From contig NZ_BAABRP010000001.1 in assembly GCF_039545055.1 (NCBI RefSeq), positions 418,501 through 482,500 of the forward strand: a DNA stretch of 64,000 nt. Reading direction: 5' to 3'. A program made the position numbers and the translations under genes. Shown here in pieces: positions 1 to 19,973 of the stretch. The stretch's first letter is position 1. Each line of letters begins with the position of its first letter. Source of the stretch: Deinococcus carri (GTDB lineage Bacteria; Deinococcota; Deinococci; Deinococcales; Deinococcaceae). The notes below the pieces were generated by a model. It did not search any database and was not told the DNA's origin. It saw nothing but the letters and a program-made list of their open reading frames with translations.

Positions 1-24
1 CGCCGCCTGGGCCACCCCTAACCT

Positions 25-261
25 GTGGAAGAGGTCCGCGAATACGTCACCCTACCTGCTGCCCCGGATGAGCCGACCCTCACCGCGCTGCTGGCGACTC
101 CCGGTGGGGCAGCCCTGCACGCCCGGAACGGCACCGATGCGGTGGGCCGTTCCCGCACCGTCCTGACTCTGGCCCACCCCGACCCCGAGGTGGTCGCCGT
201 GACTCGCCAGAACCTCCTGCGCGCCTGCCGTGAGCGCGGCGTGCGGGCATTCGTGGTTTGA
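25..261 (+). CDS. Small hypothetical protein
   Basis: An open frame of 78 codons starts at a GTG directly after an in-frame stop at 19-21 and ends 27 bases before the convergent reductase gene. The product is soluble-looking, with a basic helical C-terminal part ending in RERGVRAFVV. I recognise no family. No clear Shine-Dalgarno or -10 box is visible because the window begins just upstream, so the real start is uncertain. The codon pattern with G/C third positions fits coding use. Confidence 0.5.
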   Translation: MEEVREYVTLPAAPDEPTLTALLATPGGAALHARNGTDAVGRSRTVLTLAHPDPEVVAVTRQNLLRACRERGVRAFVV

Positions 262-288
262 GGAAGGTCGCCGGGTGTAGCAGCCTCG

Positions 289-1296
<1,008 letters not shown>

Positions 1297-1315
1297 GGGG
1301 GGGAGTATGGCAGAT

Positions 1316-1380
1316 GGCAGAAAGCGAAAGGCAGAAGGCGGATGGCTTGGTCCCTTGCCTTCTGCCTTTCGCTTTCTGCC
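1316..1380. repeat. 24-bp perfect inverted repeat built of GGCAGAAGGC-like words
   Basis: The arms at 1316-1339 and 1357-1380 are perfect reverse complements, separated by 17 bases. The hairpin begins directly at the stop codon of the reductase gene ending at 1381, so it forms at the 3' end of that transcript. The arms are made of reiterated purine words (GGCAGAAAGC, GAAAGGCAGAAGGC). Similar words occur at other intergenic sites of this window. There is no T-run, so it is either a structure that protects 3' ends or a mobile palindrome. Confidence 0.8.
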
Positions 1381-2754
<1,374 letters not shown>

Positions 2755-2829
2755 CCTGCGAGTGTAGCGGCCCGGCCCCCGGTGCGGTCTGCCGTATCTG
2801 GACGAATCTGTCTTCACCGCCCGAAAACG

Positions 2830-2856
2830 AAAAACCGCCCGGGGTGTCCCGGACGG
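2830..2856 (-). terminator. Intrinsic terminator of the Crp-family gene
   Basis: On the minus strand a 9-bp stem (2848-2856 with 2835-2843, one G-U pair) is followed by five T residues (2830-2834). It sits 29 bases after the stop codon of the Crp-family gene and separates it from the reductase downstream. Confidence 0.8.
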
Positions 2857-2884
2857 TCGGTGCGAGGTGAAGGGGAGGGCGGGG

Positions 2885-3505
<621 letters not shown>

Positions 3506-3573
3506 TAGGCTCGCCTCCTGGGCGTTGGATTCTGGGGGTTCTCGGGGTCCGGGGACATCCCGGTACAGGTCAC

Positions 3574-3602
3574 AGTGTAACCTCTCGTCACGATTTTGTA
3601 AA
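3574..3602 (-). promoter_or_regulatory. Sigma-70-type promoter of the Crp-family gene
   Basis: On the minus strand a TTTACA -35 (3597-3602) and a TACACT -10 (3574-3579) are separated by 17 bases. They lie about 70 bases upstream of the ATG and serve a transcript with a leader and a Shine-Dalgarno, unlike most genes here. An A/T-rich stretch directly upstream (3594-3634) may act as an UP-like element. Confidence 0.75.
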
Positions 3603-3784
3603 CACTTTTGTTTCTTTAAAAATGTTTTAGATTACGAAGCTCGGCAGTGGGTAGGGAGGCCGAAATCGGCTCTACGTCGAACAAAAAAAGGTGGGGTGCG
3701 TGTGGCCTCACCTCATACTTTCCTCATCGTTCCACCATTCCAGATTCCTCGTTGCGCGTGCGGTAGGCGACGGGAGAACCGGGA

Positions 3785-3820
3785 GAAAAAAGTGTGCCCG
3801 ACCACCGGGGCCGGGCACAC
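3785..3820 (-). terminator. Intrinsic terminator of gyrA
   Basis: On the minus strand the stem GTGTGCCCG (3812-3820) pairs perfectly with 3792-3800 across an 11-base loop, followed by a run of T residues (3785-3791). It lies 18 bases after the gyrA stop codon. Confidence 0.88.
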
Positions 3821-3837
3821 CTGAAGCCTGCGGGGGA

Positions 3838-6267
<2,430 letters not shown>

Positions 6268-6370
6268 GAGGCTCCAGTCAGGGGTGCGCCAGCCGGAGGG
6301 GGTCCGCTGGCGGTGAGAGGGGAAGAAACCCGGCCAGCGCCCATCTTGCAAGCGGGCCGGGGATGGAATG

Positions 6371-6398
6371 AGTATACCACATTATGCTGTTAGCGTAA
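6371..6398 (-). promoter_or_regulatory. gyrA promoter with RDRM (DdrO operator)
   Basis: A TATACT -10 (6371-6376, minus strand) lies about 105 bases upstream of the gyrA ATG. Directly upstream, 6382-6398 reads TTATGCTGTTAGCGTAA on the plus strand. This is a 17-base imperfect palindrome that keeps both conserved half-sites (TTAYG and CRTAA) of the radiation/desiccation response motif bound by the repressor DdrO in Deinococcus. The motif fills the space between the -35 and -10 positions, where a bound repressor would block RNA polymerase. gyrA is a known member of this regulon in D. radiodurans. Confidence 0.82.
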
Positions 6399-6471
6399 CG
6401 CGACCCATTCCCTTCACTGCTGCCATTCTACCGCACGGGGACGCCAAAAACAGGAAGCGGAGGGGGTGGTT

Positions 6472-7179
6472 GTGCACCCTACCAGCCCTCACCATGCACG
6501 GATGCCTGTCCCCGATGGTGCCCTCAACTTCCGCCGTCCCCTGCCCGGCCTGTGGCGCAGCGGCAACCTCAGCCGCCTGAGTGAACGGGGGAGGCGCGAG
6601 CTGCTGGCGGCGGGATTCGTGCGCATTCTGGACCTCCGCAACCGGGCAGAGCGGGACATGGACGCGCCGCCCTTTCTCGGGCGCACTGAATACCTGAACC
6701 TTCCCCTGCTGCCCTACCGCAACCGCGCCCTGAATACGGCGGCGGCAGAGGCACAGACGAATGCCGACCACTACCGCGCCCACCTCGACCATGCCGCGAA
6801 CCAGATCGTCGCCATCCTGGGGGCAATTCTGGACGCGCCCCCCGGCCGGGTCCTGATCCACTGCCACGCCGGGAAGGACCGCACTGGACTGATCGTGGCC
6901 CTGTGTCTGGAACTGACAGGGATGCCGCGCGGAGAAATCGCCGCCGATTATGCGGCGAGTGAACCGGAACTCTGGGCCTTCTACGCTGACTCCCAGACCA
7001 GGCGAACCTCGGCAGAGCGGGTGAAGGTGGAACCCTTCGTCGCCTCCCGCCCGGAAGACATCCTGACGGCCCTGGAGCATCTGGACGCGGACTGGGGTGG
7101 CGTCGGGCCGTACCTCGCCGCGCACGGCTTCAGCGAGGCAGAGCAGACCGGGCTACGCGAACGTCTGACACATTTGTGA
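6472..7179 (+). CDS. Tyrosine-protein phosphatase (CX5R type)
   Basis: The protein contains the cysteine phosphatase signature VLIHCHAGKDRTG around residue 130, with catalytic Cys and Arg spaced CX5R, and the upstream LDLRNRAERD segment typical of bacterial tyrosine phosphatases related to the Y_phosphatase3 family. It probably dephosphorylates phosphotyrosine or phosphoinositide-type substrates in the cytoplasm; the substrate is unknown. The GTG at 6472 is favoured because a GGAGG lies 8 bases upstream; a GTG at 6466 is also possible. It is transcribed divergently from gyrA, and the RDRM lies about 75 bases upstream of it. Confidence 0.85.
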   Translation: MHPTSPHHARMPVPDGALNFRRPLPGLWRSGNLSRLSERGRRELLAAGFVRILDLRNRAERDMDAPPFLGRTEYLNLPLLPYRNRALNTAAAEAQTNADHYRAHLDHAANQIVAILGAILDAPPGRVLIHCHAGKDRTGLIVALCLELTGMPRGEIAADYAASEPELWAFYADSQTRRTSAERVKVEPFVASRPEDILTALEHLDADWGGVGPYLAAHGFSEAEQTGLRERLTHL

Positions 7180-7216
7180 GACTTTTGCGTTACTTGGCCG
7201 CCTATGATGCCGGCTG

Positions 7217-7567
7217 ATGCTGCCTCATCTCACACAACTGGTGGCGGACGTGGACGGGGCGTGGGCCGCCGCAATCGGTGGGCTGGACGGCCTGCTGGTC
7301 GAGGGCCACGCCGCCGCGGTCACGGACCTGAACCTTCTCGTCGCGGAGCATGCGGGGCTGCTGCGGGCCACGAGCGCCGCCTACGGCGAAACGCTGGGGG
7401 CGGGCGCGATGCGCGAGCTGTACCTGCGCGGCGAGCGCCTCGGCGTGTACCTGCATCCCATCACCCCCGACTTCTTCCTGCTGCTGGCCCTGGACGCCCG
7501 CAGCAACCTGGGGCAGGCCCGGCTGTATGGCCGCGAGGCCGCCCGCCAACTGGAGAGCTACCTGTGA
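7217..7567 (+). CDS. Roadblock/LC7-like domain protein (first of three)
   Basis: A 116-residue single-domain protein with the layout of roadblock/LC7 modules: an N-terminal helix, a strand with [10 protein letters not shown], a long central helix ([19 protein letters not shown]), then the paired strands [16 protein letters not shown] and FFLLLALD, and a last helix ([17 protein letters not shown]). Such proteins dimerise and often act as regulators or GAPs of small Ras-like GTPases such as MglA. A TATGAT box (7203-7208) lies 8 bases before the ATG, so the mRNA is probably leaderless. A palindromic repeat element starts on the last base of its stop codon and separates it from the next two genes of the same kind. 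Confidence 0.72.
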   Translation: MLPHLTQLVADVDGAWAAAIGGLDGLLVEGHAAAVTDLNLLVAEHAGLLRATSAAYGETLGAGAMRELYLRGERLGVYLHPITPDFFLLLALDARSNLGQARLYGREAARQLESYL

Positions 7568-7721
7568 TACGGTTTCCGTCCAATCCGTTATCGAAGCGGG
7601 AAAGCGCCGATTCGATAACTCCTTTCCCGGCAACCGTTTTTTTCCTCCTCGCTCTGCTTCGCAGCTTTACAAGTCCGCTCGGGTTGAACAGTTTTTATAA
7701 CTGTTCAACCGGAATCCGTAT
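7567..7721 (+). repeat. Intergenic palindromic element, copy R1
   Basis: The element begins on the A of the upstream TGA stop. Its ends are inverted repeats (ATACGGTTTCCG at 7567-7578 and CGGAATCCGTAT at 7710-7721, 11 of 12 paired). Inside are a stem GTTATCGAA/TTCGATAAC (7587-7595 with 7611-7619), the conserved core CTCGCTCTGCT...AGTCCGCTCGG (about 7649-7683), and a 12-bp perfect stem GGTTGAACAGTT (7682-7693 with 7699-7710). Other copies keep the core but have different stem sequences. Confidence 0.8.
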
Positions 7722-7757
7722 GAACGCCGTGAACTGCCCTGCTGGCCCGGAGGCAAG

Positions 7758-8099
7758 ATGAGACTCGATTCCCTGCGCGGCGTGCCGGGTGTGATGGCCT
7801 GCGCCCTGGTCAGCCCGGACGGCCTGCCCATCGAACTGCTGGGCGAGGGGGGTGAGGCCCTGGCCGCCGAACTCGCCTCGCTCCGGGTGGGCCTGGACCG
7901 CCTGAGCCGCCGCCTGGGCGCGGGCTACGTGACCCGCCTCGCCTTTACCAGCGAGCGGGTCGAGGTGGTGGCCGTGACCAGCGGCGACTTCACCCTCGGC
8001 GTGGCCGTGACGCGCGGCCACGACACCCGCCTGGCGCAGCAGCTTCTGGCGCGCCTGGCCCTCGAACTCACCGACCTGCCGCGGGCGGAACCGGCATGA
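7758..8099 (+). CDS. Roadblock/LC7 domain protein (second of three)
   Basis: This 113-residue protein starts with LRGVPGVMACALVSPDGLPIELLG, the typical first strand-turn-strand of roadblock/LC7 modules, followed by a helix (AAELASLRVGLDRLSRRLG) and the strands VTRLAFTSERVEVVAVTSGDFTLGVAV. Roadblock proteins form dimers that bind small GTPases or scaffold other complexes. A GGAGGCAAG ribosome site lies just upstream of the ATG. Its stop overlaps the start of the next roadblock gene by ATGA, so the two are translationally coupled and probably form a heterodimer, which is an inference. Confidence 0.75.
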   Translation: MRLDSLRGVPGVMACALVSPDGLPIELLGEGGEALAAELASLRVGLDRLSRRLGAGYVTRLAFTSERVEVVAVTSGDFTLGVAVTRGHDTRLAQQLLARLALELTDLPRAEPA

Positions 8100-8395
8100 T
8101 CCAGCAACTGCTGGAAGTGCGCGGCATCCGGCACGTCGCCCTGATCGACGCGGCAGGCAGCATCGTGGCGAGTGCGGGCAGCGGTGCCGATATCAGCGTG
8201 GTGCCGGCGGGGCGCGCGGTGGTGGGGAGCCTGCGCGCCGCTCTGGGTCAGGGCGAGTGGCAGGACCTGCTGCTGGACGTGGAGGACGGCCCCATCCTGC
8301 TCACGCCACACGGCAACCAGGTGCTGCTGACCGCCTTCGACCGGGTGGACAGCCTGGGCCGGGTACGCTTCGCGGTGCGGCGGCTGCTGGGGTAG
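8096..8395 (+). CDS. Roadblock/LC7 domain protein (third of three)
   Basis: A 99-residue protein with the roadblock start LLEVRGIRHVALIDAAGSIVASAG, a middle helix (AGRAVVGSLRAALG), and the strands DLLLDVEDGPILLTPHGNQVLLTAFD. It overlaps the previous gene by four bases. No Ras-like GTPase gene is found nearby, so the partner must be encoded elsewhere or these proteins serve a GTPase-free role. The gene ends 65 bases before a convergent deacetylase gene. Confidence 0.75.
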   Translation: MIQQLLEVRGIRHVALIDAAGSIVASAGSGADISVVPAGRAVVGSLRAALGQGEWQDLLLDVEDGPILLTPHGNQVLLTAFDRVDSLGRVRFAVRRLLG

Positions 8396-8460
8396 AGGGG
8401 TGGGCGGCGTGTGGCCGGTGGCCCGGCAGGGCGTTCTTGCCCCGGGCCACCGGCCGCGCG

Positions 8461-9294
<834 letters not shown>

Positions 9295-9543
9295 GCGCGG
9301 CAGCATACGCCGGGAACGCCGGGGGCCACGCAGACGTAACGTCGGCATGAGAGCCATGCTCGGTGCCCTGTGGACCCTGCTCACGCAGCTTTTCCTCGCG
9401 CTGCTCGGGCAGCCGGTGCCGGGGCAGAGCCGCGCGGAACGCACCCGGAACCTGCGGCAGCGGACGCACACGGAGCCGGAGCGGGCCGGTGCCCTCGCCG
9501 CCCTGCGTGCGGTGGTGCGCGAGGCGCTGCTGGCCCTGACCTT

Positions 9544-9786
<243 letters not shown>

Positions 9787-9806
9787 GCCGCCATGATAAG
9801 AATCCT

Positions 9807-9947
9807 GGTTGAACAGTGATGCCATCACTGCGAAACCCGACTGGAAGGACTCGCAGAGCTGCGCAGCAGAGAAGGAAAAGGACGGATTCCAGAATGGAGT
9901 GAGCCTTCAGCGTTTTCCTGAAGGCTCACGCAATGGCCGGAATCCGT
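9807..9947 (-). repeat. Intergenic palindromic element, copy R2
   Basis: Read on the minus strand, the copy begins with ACGGATTCC, then a perfect 12-bp stem GTGAGCCTTCAG (9918-9929 with 9899-9910), GGAATCCGT, the conserved core (TCTGCTGCGCAGCT, then AGTCC and GTCGG), and a second perfect stem CAGTGAT/ATCACTG (9814-9820 with 9824-9830). Layout and core match R1, but both stems have sequences unrelated to those of R1. Confidence 0.75.
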
Positions 9948-9971
9948 CTGATGCCGCGCTAGCCTGGGTCC

Positions 9972-10890
<919 letters not shown>

Positions 10891-10898
<8 letters not shown>

Positions 10899-10931
10899 AC
10901 CGCCTGTCTAAGTTTCCCTAACACCCGTTAG
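10891..10931. promoter_or_regulatory. Palindromes overlapping gluQ stop, upstream of trpB
   Basis: AAACTTAGAC (10891-10900) and GTCTAAGTTT (10906-10915) form a perfect 10-bp stem with a 5-base loop that contains the gluQ stop codon. A second small palindrome, CTAAC/GTTAG (10918-10922 with 10927-10931), follows. The trpB -10 box begins 12 bases later. The pair could act as a gluQ terminator or as an operator for trpBA. Confidence 0.6.
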
Positions 10932-10942
10932 GCCCAGCGCTC

Positions 10943-10948
10943 TACTCT
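10943..10948 (+). promoter_or_regulatory. -10 box of leaderless trpB
   Basis: TACTCT ends 7 bases before the trpB ATG and there is no Shine-Dalgarno, so transcription should begin at or next to the start codon. The two palindromes upstream cover the -35 region. Confidence 0.6.
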
Positions 10949-10955
10949 GAAAAAT

Positions 10956-12256
<1,301 letters not shown>

Positions 12257-12260
<4 letters not shown>

Positions 12261-13060
12261 CCGCCACCCTGACCAGGGGGGCCGAGCGCCTCCACGCCGC
12301 CTTTGCGCGGGCGCAGGCCGAGGGCCGCGCGGCCTTTATTCCGTTCATGACGGCCGGATATCCGACGGCAGAGGCCTTTCCCGCCGTGGCCGACGCGCTG
12401 CTGTCCCAGGCCGACATTCTGGAGGTCGGTCTTCCCTACAGTGACCCCCTGGGCGACGGCCCCACCATTCAGCGGGCCAGCGAGCAGGCCCTGGCGGGCG
12501 GCACCAGCACCCGGCGCACGCTGGAACTGGTGGGGGCCTTACGCCAGCGGCACGATCAGCCCATCGTGGTGATGACCTACGTCAACCCCATCTACGCCGT
12601 CGGCCCGCGCGAGTTTATGCGCCTCGCGCAGGAGGCGGGTGTGGACGGCCTGATTCTCCCCGACCTGCCGCCCGACCAGGACATCGAGATTGCCGACCTG
12701 GCCGCCGAACATGGCCTCGCCGTCACCTTCCTGATCGCGCCCACCAGTACGCCGGAGCGGGTGCGGCTGGTGGCGGAGGCCTGCACCGGCTTCCTCTACG
12801 CCGTCAGCGTCACGGGCGTCACCGGCGCGCGCGAGGGGGCGGCGCTGGGCGAGGTGCCCGCCATGCTCGCCCTGGCCCGGCAGCACGCCCGCGTGCCTAT
12901 CGCGGTCGGCTTCGGCGTCAAGGACCGGCAGACGGCCCACCAGGTCGCGCAGGTCGCGGACGGTGTGGTGGTCGGCAGCGCCTTTATCAACGCCATCGCG
13001 GGCGGGCAGGATGTGGCCGCGCTCGCCGCCGACATCGCGGCGGGGTGCCGCCGGGACTGA
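12257..13060 (+). CDS. trpA: Tryptophan synthase alpha chain
   Basis: TrpA splits indole-3-glycerol phosphate and channels indole to TrpB. The 267-residue TIM barrel shows [29 protein letters not shown] with the catalytic Glu and Asp, a LPDLPPDQ segment, and the C-terminal phosphate sites VGFGVKD and [10 protein letters not shown]. It follows trpB with a 4-base overlap. No other trp genes are in the window. Confidence 0.97.
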
Positions 13061-13113
13061 CGGGGACGGCTTCGGGTAGATTCGACAGACTCGGCCCAAC
13101 AGAACCCACAGAA

Positions 13114-13144
13114 AAGGTGCCCGCAGGGAAAGCTCTGCGGGCAC
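13114..13144 (-). terminator. Terminator between trpA and the ferritin-like gene
   Basis: A perfect 10-bp stem GTGCCCGCAG (13117-13126 with 13135-13144) is followed on the minus strand by CTTTT. It serves the ferritin-like gene and may also stop trpBA transcripts arriving from the other side. Confidence 0.75.
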
Positions 13145-13160
13145 TTCCGGGTAACCAGGG

Positions 13161-13691
<531 letters not shown>

Positions 13692-13847
13692 GTTCAGCCT
13701 CCCTTGCTCTGACCCGCCCTGTCTGACCGGGTTCTGACCCCAGTGTTCCTGCCGGGCGGGTCAGCGGGATGGGCAGGCTGTGAAGTTCGCTTCATGCCCC
13801 TCTCGGAGCTTTCTCCGCTGGGCCGCGCCTCCGTTATCCTGCCGGGC

Positions 13848-14723
<876 letters not shown>

Positions 14724-14752
14724 AGACAGTCGGGGTGCGGCCAGGCACCGGT

Positions 14753-16993
14753 TCAGCGCAGGGTGCTGAGGAAGGACCGCGCCGCGCCGCCCACCGACTC
14801 CTGGGTCAGGAAGGTGAGGCCACCCCCCGGCAGCAGGGCACTGGCCTGCACCATATCGGTGAGGATGACGCGGCTGCTGGCGTCCGCCGTACCAAAACGG
14901 ATGATGCCGCCACTGCCTTTCAGCCACAGGAGGTCCGGCTGTTGCCGGTCCAGCCCGAGAATGCTGACGGTGCTGCCGTCCACAGCCGGAAAGGTCGTCG
15001 AGGTGCCGTCCGGATTGACTCGTGTGAGCCGCCCGTAGGTCTCGTACCACACCTGACTGCTGTCACTGACCGCAGCGCTGTTGATGAGGCCTCCCCCAGT
15101 CACGCTCAGGGGGGTGATGGCCTGGGTTTCCGTATCGATCAGCAGGGGTTTGCTGTTGTAGCCGCCCTTGTAGAACAGGTACCGGCCATTGCCGCTGGCG
15201 ACGAAATCCAGGCTGGAAGCGCTGCTGCTGTAGGCGTTCTGGGTATCTATCAGACTGCTTTTCCCGGTGGCCGGGTCCCAGCGGTACAGCCCGGAGCGGA
15301 TGACGCCCACCTCCTCGCTGGTCACCCCGGTGTACCAGAGGCGGCCCTGGGCATCGACCTTGCCGTACAGCATATTCATCCCGCCGCCCGACCCGGACAG
15401 GGGCAACCGGGTCACGCTGCCATCGTCCTTGAGTCGGTAGATGGTCGTTGCCGGCCCTGAGTAGCCCGCGCTCAGGGCGTAGGCGTCGCCGCCCGGCACC
15501 CGCAGCAGTTCGCCGAACACGTCCGCCAGCGTGACTTCGGCCGCGACCTGGCTGCCGACATAGCGGCGGAAGGTGACCTGCGGCGTGAAGGGGCTGGTCG
15601 TGGGTGTCTTGTAGGCCGCCATGACCCACACGCCCTGGGCCGCGGGGGTCAGCGAGGAGGGCGTGCCCTGCACGTCCAGCAGGGCGCGGGCGGGCTTGAT
15701 TTGGAGTGTGAGGGATGTCGGGATCACCTTGCTGCCGCCAATCTGGGCGTGCACCTCGCCCAGGGCCGCTCCCGGTGCCACCTGCACAGGCAATTCGAGG
15801 TTGGTGGTGGCATTCGCGGTGAGGTCCACCTTCAGGGGAGCCGCGCTCAGGCCCTCGGGCAGGCCGTCCAGGGTGAGGGTCACGCTCCCGGTCAGGCCGT
15901 CCTGCGGGGTGAGGCTCAGCGGCACCTTCAGTGTGGCCCCCTGATAGCCGCTCAGGGTCGCCGTGCCGTAGGGGCCGTTCACGCCCACCTGCACCGAGGG
16001 CACGCGAATGTCAGCGGACAGGGTGGCCTGACCGATCGTCTGGCTGCCCTGCCGCGCGAGCAGGTTCAGTGACCTGTTGCTCGTGGTGGCGTTGCCGTCC
16101 AGGCTGAAGGTCAGGTTGGTCGTCACGGCCTGCGTGCCGAGGTGCCCCAGGGCACGCAGCAGCGGCCCCCTGCCCCGCTTGCCGAGGTCCTGGGCACCCA
16201 GGCTGGGCAGCGTCAGGGTGCCGGGGGTGACCACGACGCCGGGCACGTCGGTCGACAGGTCGATCTGCCCGGACACCCCGCCATCCTGATAGACCGTCAC
16301 CTCTCGCGTGACCGGCTGCCCGGCGCGCAGCACCAGGGGGGAAGTGTCCTTGAAGCCGAACACGACCTCCTGGGCCAGCGGCGTGAAGCTCAGCGTCACC
16401 GGGGTGCCGGGGGCCGCGCTGCTGAAGCCGCCTGGCCGCATGGCGACCGCATTCCACCCGGCCTTGAGGCTGAGGTCCAGGCCCAGCGTCGTGTCCGAGC
16501 AGATGGCGGTGCCCTTGAAGGTCGCGTCCTGCCGCGCGTAGAGCCGGGTCAGGGGAACCTGATCCGAGACGCGCGTTTCCGTGAGGCTGCCCAGCAGGTC
16601 GCCGCTCGCCTTGAGGGCCAGGATGTCCGCGAACTGAATCTGTGCGTCCGGGGCGCTCCGCTCGCCGCTGAAGGTGCAACCCTCCAGCAGGCCGAACGTC
16701 TCGTCGGGAAGGCCCAGGGGAATATCCACCGCGCCTCCCGCCGTGATCTTGCCCTCTGGCAGTTCCAGCAGCTGTTCCGAAGAATAGACGTAGAGCGCCG
16801 CCTCGGCGTTGCCGAACGCCCAGTGGGGCAGTTGCCCGCTGAGCCGTGAGGGGTTCAATCTGCCGCCTGCGCCGGGAACGGGTGGGTCGCCGCCATTGCC
16901 GCCATTGGAGGGGCAAGCCGTTAGCAACGCGGTGAGGCCGAGCAGGGCTGTGGGAAGGCGAAAGCGCCGGAGGTGGGGGGTCTTCATCTTCAC
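14753..16993 (-). CDS. Large Ig-like/beta-propeller lipoprotein of unknown function
   Basis: A 746-residue exported protein with a lipobox (LTALLTAC, Cys27) that would anchor it to a membrane. After a Gly/Pro linker, the middle third consists of Ig-like beta-sandwich segments with NEAT-free repeats of the VTLSFTPLAQEV and LTGSVTLTLDGLPEGLS kind, the latter typical of putative Ig/invasin-like modules. The C-terminal third has blade-like repeats (GRLWYTGV, SGLYRWDPATG, GRYLFYKGG, VWYETYGRLTRVNPDG, LLWLKGSGGIIRFG) of a beta-propeller. No catalytic motif is seen. A binding or surface role is likely but not proven. Confidence 0.8.
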   Translation of the reverse strand: MKMKTPHLRRFRLPTALLGLTALLTACPSNGGNGGDPPVPGAGGRLNPSRLSGQLPHWAFGNAEAALYVYSSEQLLELPEGKITAGGAVDIPLGLPDETFGLLEGCTFSGERSAPDAQIQFADILALKASGDLLGSLTETRVSDQVPLTRLYARQDATFKGTAICSDTTLGLDLSLKAGWNAVAMRPGGFSSAAPGTPVTLSFTPLAQEVVFGFKDTSPLVLRAGQPVTREVTVYQDGGVSGQIDLSTDVPGVVVTPGTLTLPSLGAQDLGKRGRGPLLRALGHLGTQAVTTNLTFSLDGNATTSNRSLNLLARQGSQTIGQATLSADIRVPSVQVGVNGPYGTATLSGYQGATLKVPLSLTPQDGLTGSVTLTLDGLPEGLSAAPLKVDLTANATTNLELPVQVAPGAALGEVHAQIGGSKVIPTSLTLQIKPARALLDVQGTPSSLTPAAQGVWVMAAYKTPTTSPFTPQVTFRRYVGSQVAAEVTLADVFGELLRVPGGDAYALSAGYSGPATTIYRLKDDGSVTRLPLSGSGGGMNMLYGKVDAQGRLWYTGVTSEEVGVIRSGLYRWDPATGKSSLIDTQNAYSSSASSLDFVASGNGRYLFYKGGYNSKPLLIDTETQAITPLSVTGGGLINSAAVSDSSQVWYETYGRLTRVNPDGTSTTFPAVDGSTVSILGLDRQQPDLLWLKGSGGIIRFGTADASSRVILTDMVQASALLPGGGLTFLTQESVGGAARSFLSTLR

Positions 16994-17086
16994 TCAGGAT
17001 TCTAATGGGAAGTTCTGACGTTGCCATGACGCGCACGCCCCTCCAGCCCGTCTACACGTCTTGCCCACCGCCAGGCCTCTCCCCGC

Positions 17087-17092
17087 TACACT
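17087..17092 (+). promoter_or_regulatory. -10 box of the leu leader transcript
   Basis: TACACT ends 8 bases before the leader-peptide ATG. The leader peptide would therefore be translated from a leaderless transcript. Confidence 0.65.
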
Positions 17093-17100
17093 TCCTCTTG

Positions 17101-17172
17101 ATGTTCACCCTTCCCATGACCGGAAAGAACGCCCGCGCGGCGCTTCTTCTTCTTCTTCGTTGGGGGCGGTGA
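17101..17172 (+). CDS. Leucine leader peptide
   Basis: A 23-codon frame upstream of leuC carries five consecutive Leu codons, all CTT (17143-17157), followed by Arg-Trp-Gly-Arg and TGA. CTT is rare for Leu in this GC-rich sequence, which strengthens its role as a sensor of charged leucyl-tRNA. The frame is too short to be found by ordinary gene callers. It lies directly upstream of a terminator hairpin that can be disrupted by pairing with its own last codons. Confidence 0.85.
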   Translation: MFTLPMTGKNARAALLLLLRWGR

Positions 17173-17233
17173 GCGCGAACCCAGCGTTCATCCCTACGCC
17201 CCCGGAGCCGCGAGACTTCGGGGGTTTTTGTTT
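17162..17233 (+). promoter_or_regulatory. leu attenuator (antiterminator and terminator)
   Basis: The terminator stem is 17199-17207 with 17216-17224 (9 bp, one G-U pair) followed by TTTTTGTTT. The segment GGGGGCG at 17162-17168, inside the last codons of the leader peptide, is complementary to CGCCCCC at 17197-17203, which overlaps the 5' arm of the terminator. A ribosome stalled on the Leu codons would leave 17162-17168 free to form the antiterminator; a ribosome reaching the stop codon at 17170-17172 would cover it and allow termination. Confidence 0.82.
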
Positions 17234-17265
17234 GGGGGGCGGGCCGCAAAAAGGAGAGGTTCAGG

Positions 17266-18555
<1,290 letters not shown>

Positions 18556-18630
18556 GGCGCGGTACGCGGGAGGCGGGACGCGGTAAAAGCTGTTCCCGCG
18601 CACTGCGTACCGCTTCCCGCTCCCCCGTTC
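18556..18630. repeat. Imperfect word-type hairpin after leuC
   Basis: GCGGTACGCGGGAGGCGGGA downstream of the leuC stop faces an imperfect reverse complement ending in GCGTACCGCTTCCCGC. The same words recur in the dxr-cdsA gap at about 39075-39175. It may act as a 3' structure; there is no T-run. Confidence 0.5.
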
Positions 18631-18643
18631 TAAGCTGACAGCT

Positions 18644-19915
<1,272 letters not shown>

Positions 19916-19973
19916 GAGGGGATGAACCCGCCGTGTCCAGCAGCTCTCCCGCCCAAACATCCGGGGTCAGACC

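Larger units (their letters stand above)
3506..3837. other. Intergenic region between the Crp-family gene and gyrA
   Basis: This 332-base gap holds the leader and promoter of the Crp-family gene at its left end and the gyrA terminator at its right end. Between about 3640 and 3780 I see no gene, repeat or convincing structure, only an A-rich run near 3680. Confidence 0.6.

Noticed and set aside
2755..2817. N-terminal extension of the adrenodoxin-type reductase to the ATG at 2817
   Set aside because: It would overlap the promoter region and begin next to the terminator of the upstream gene; the extra residues are Arg/Gly-rich without family match.
3574..3592. Crp-binding site in the promoter of the Crp-family gene
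   Set aside because: TGTAA and TCACG half-sites are present but spaced by 7 rather than 6 bases and only partly match; autoregulation cannot be claimed.
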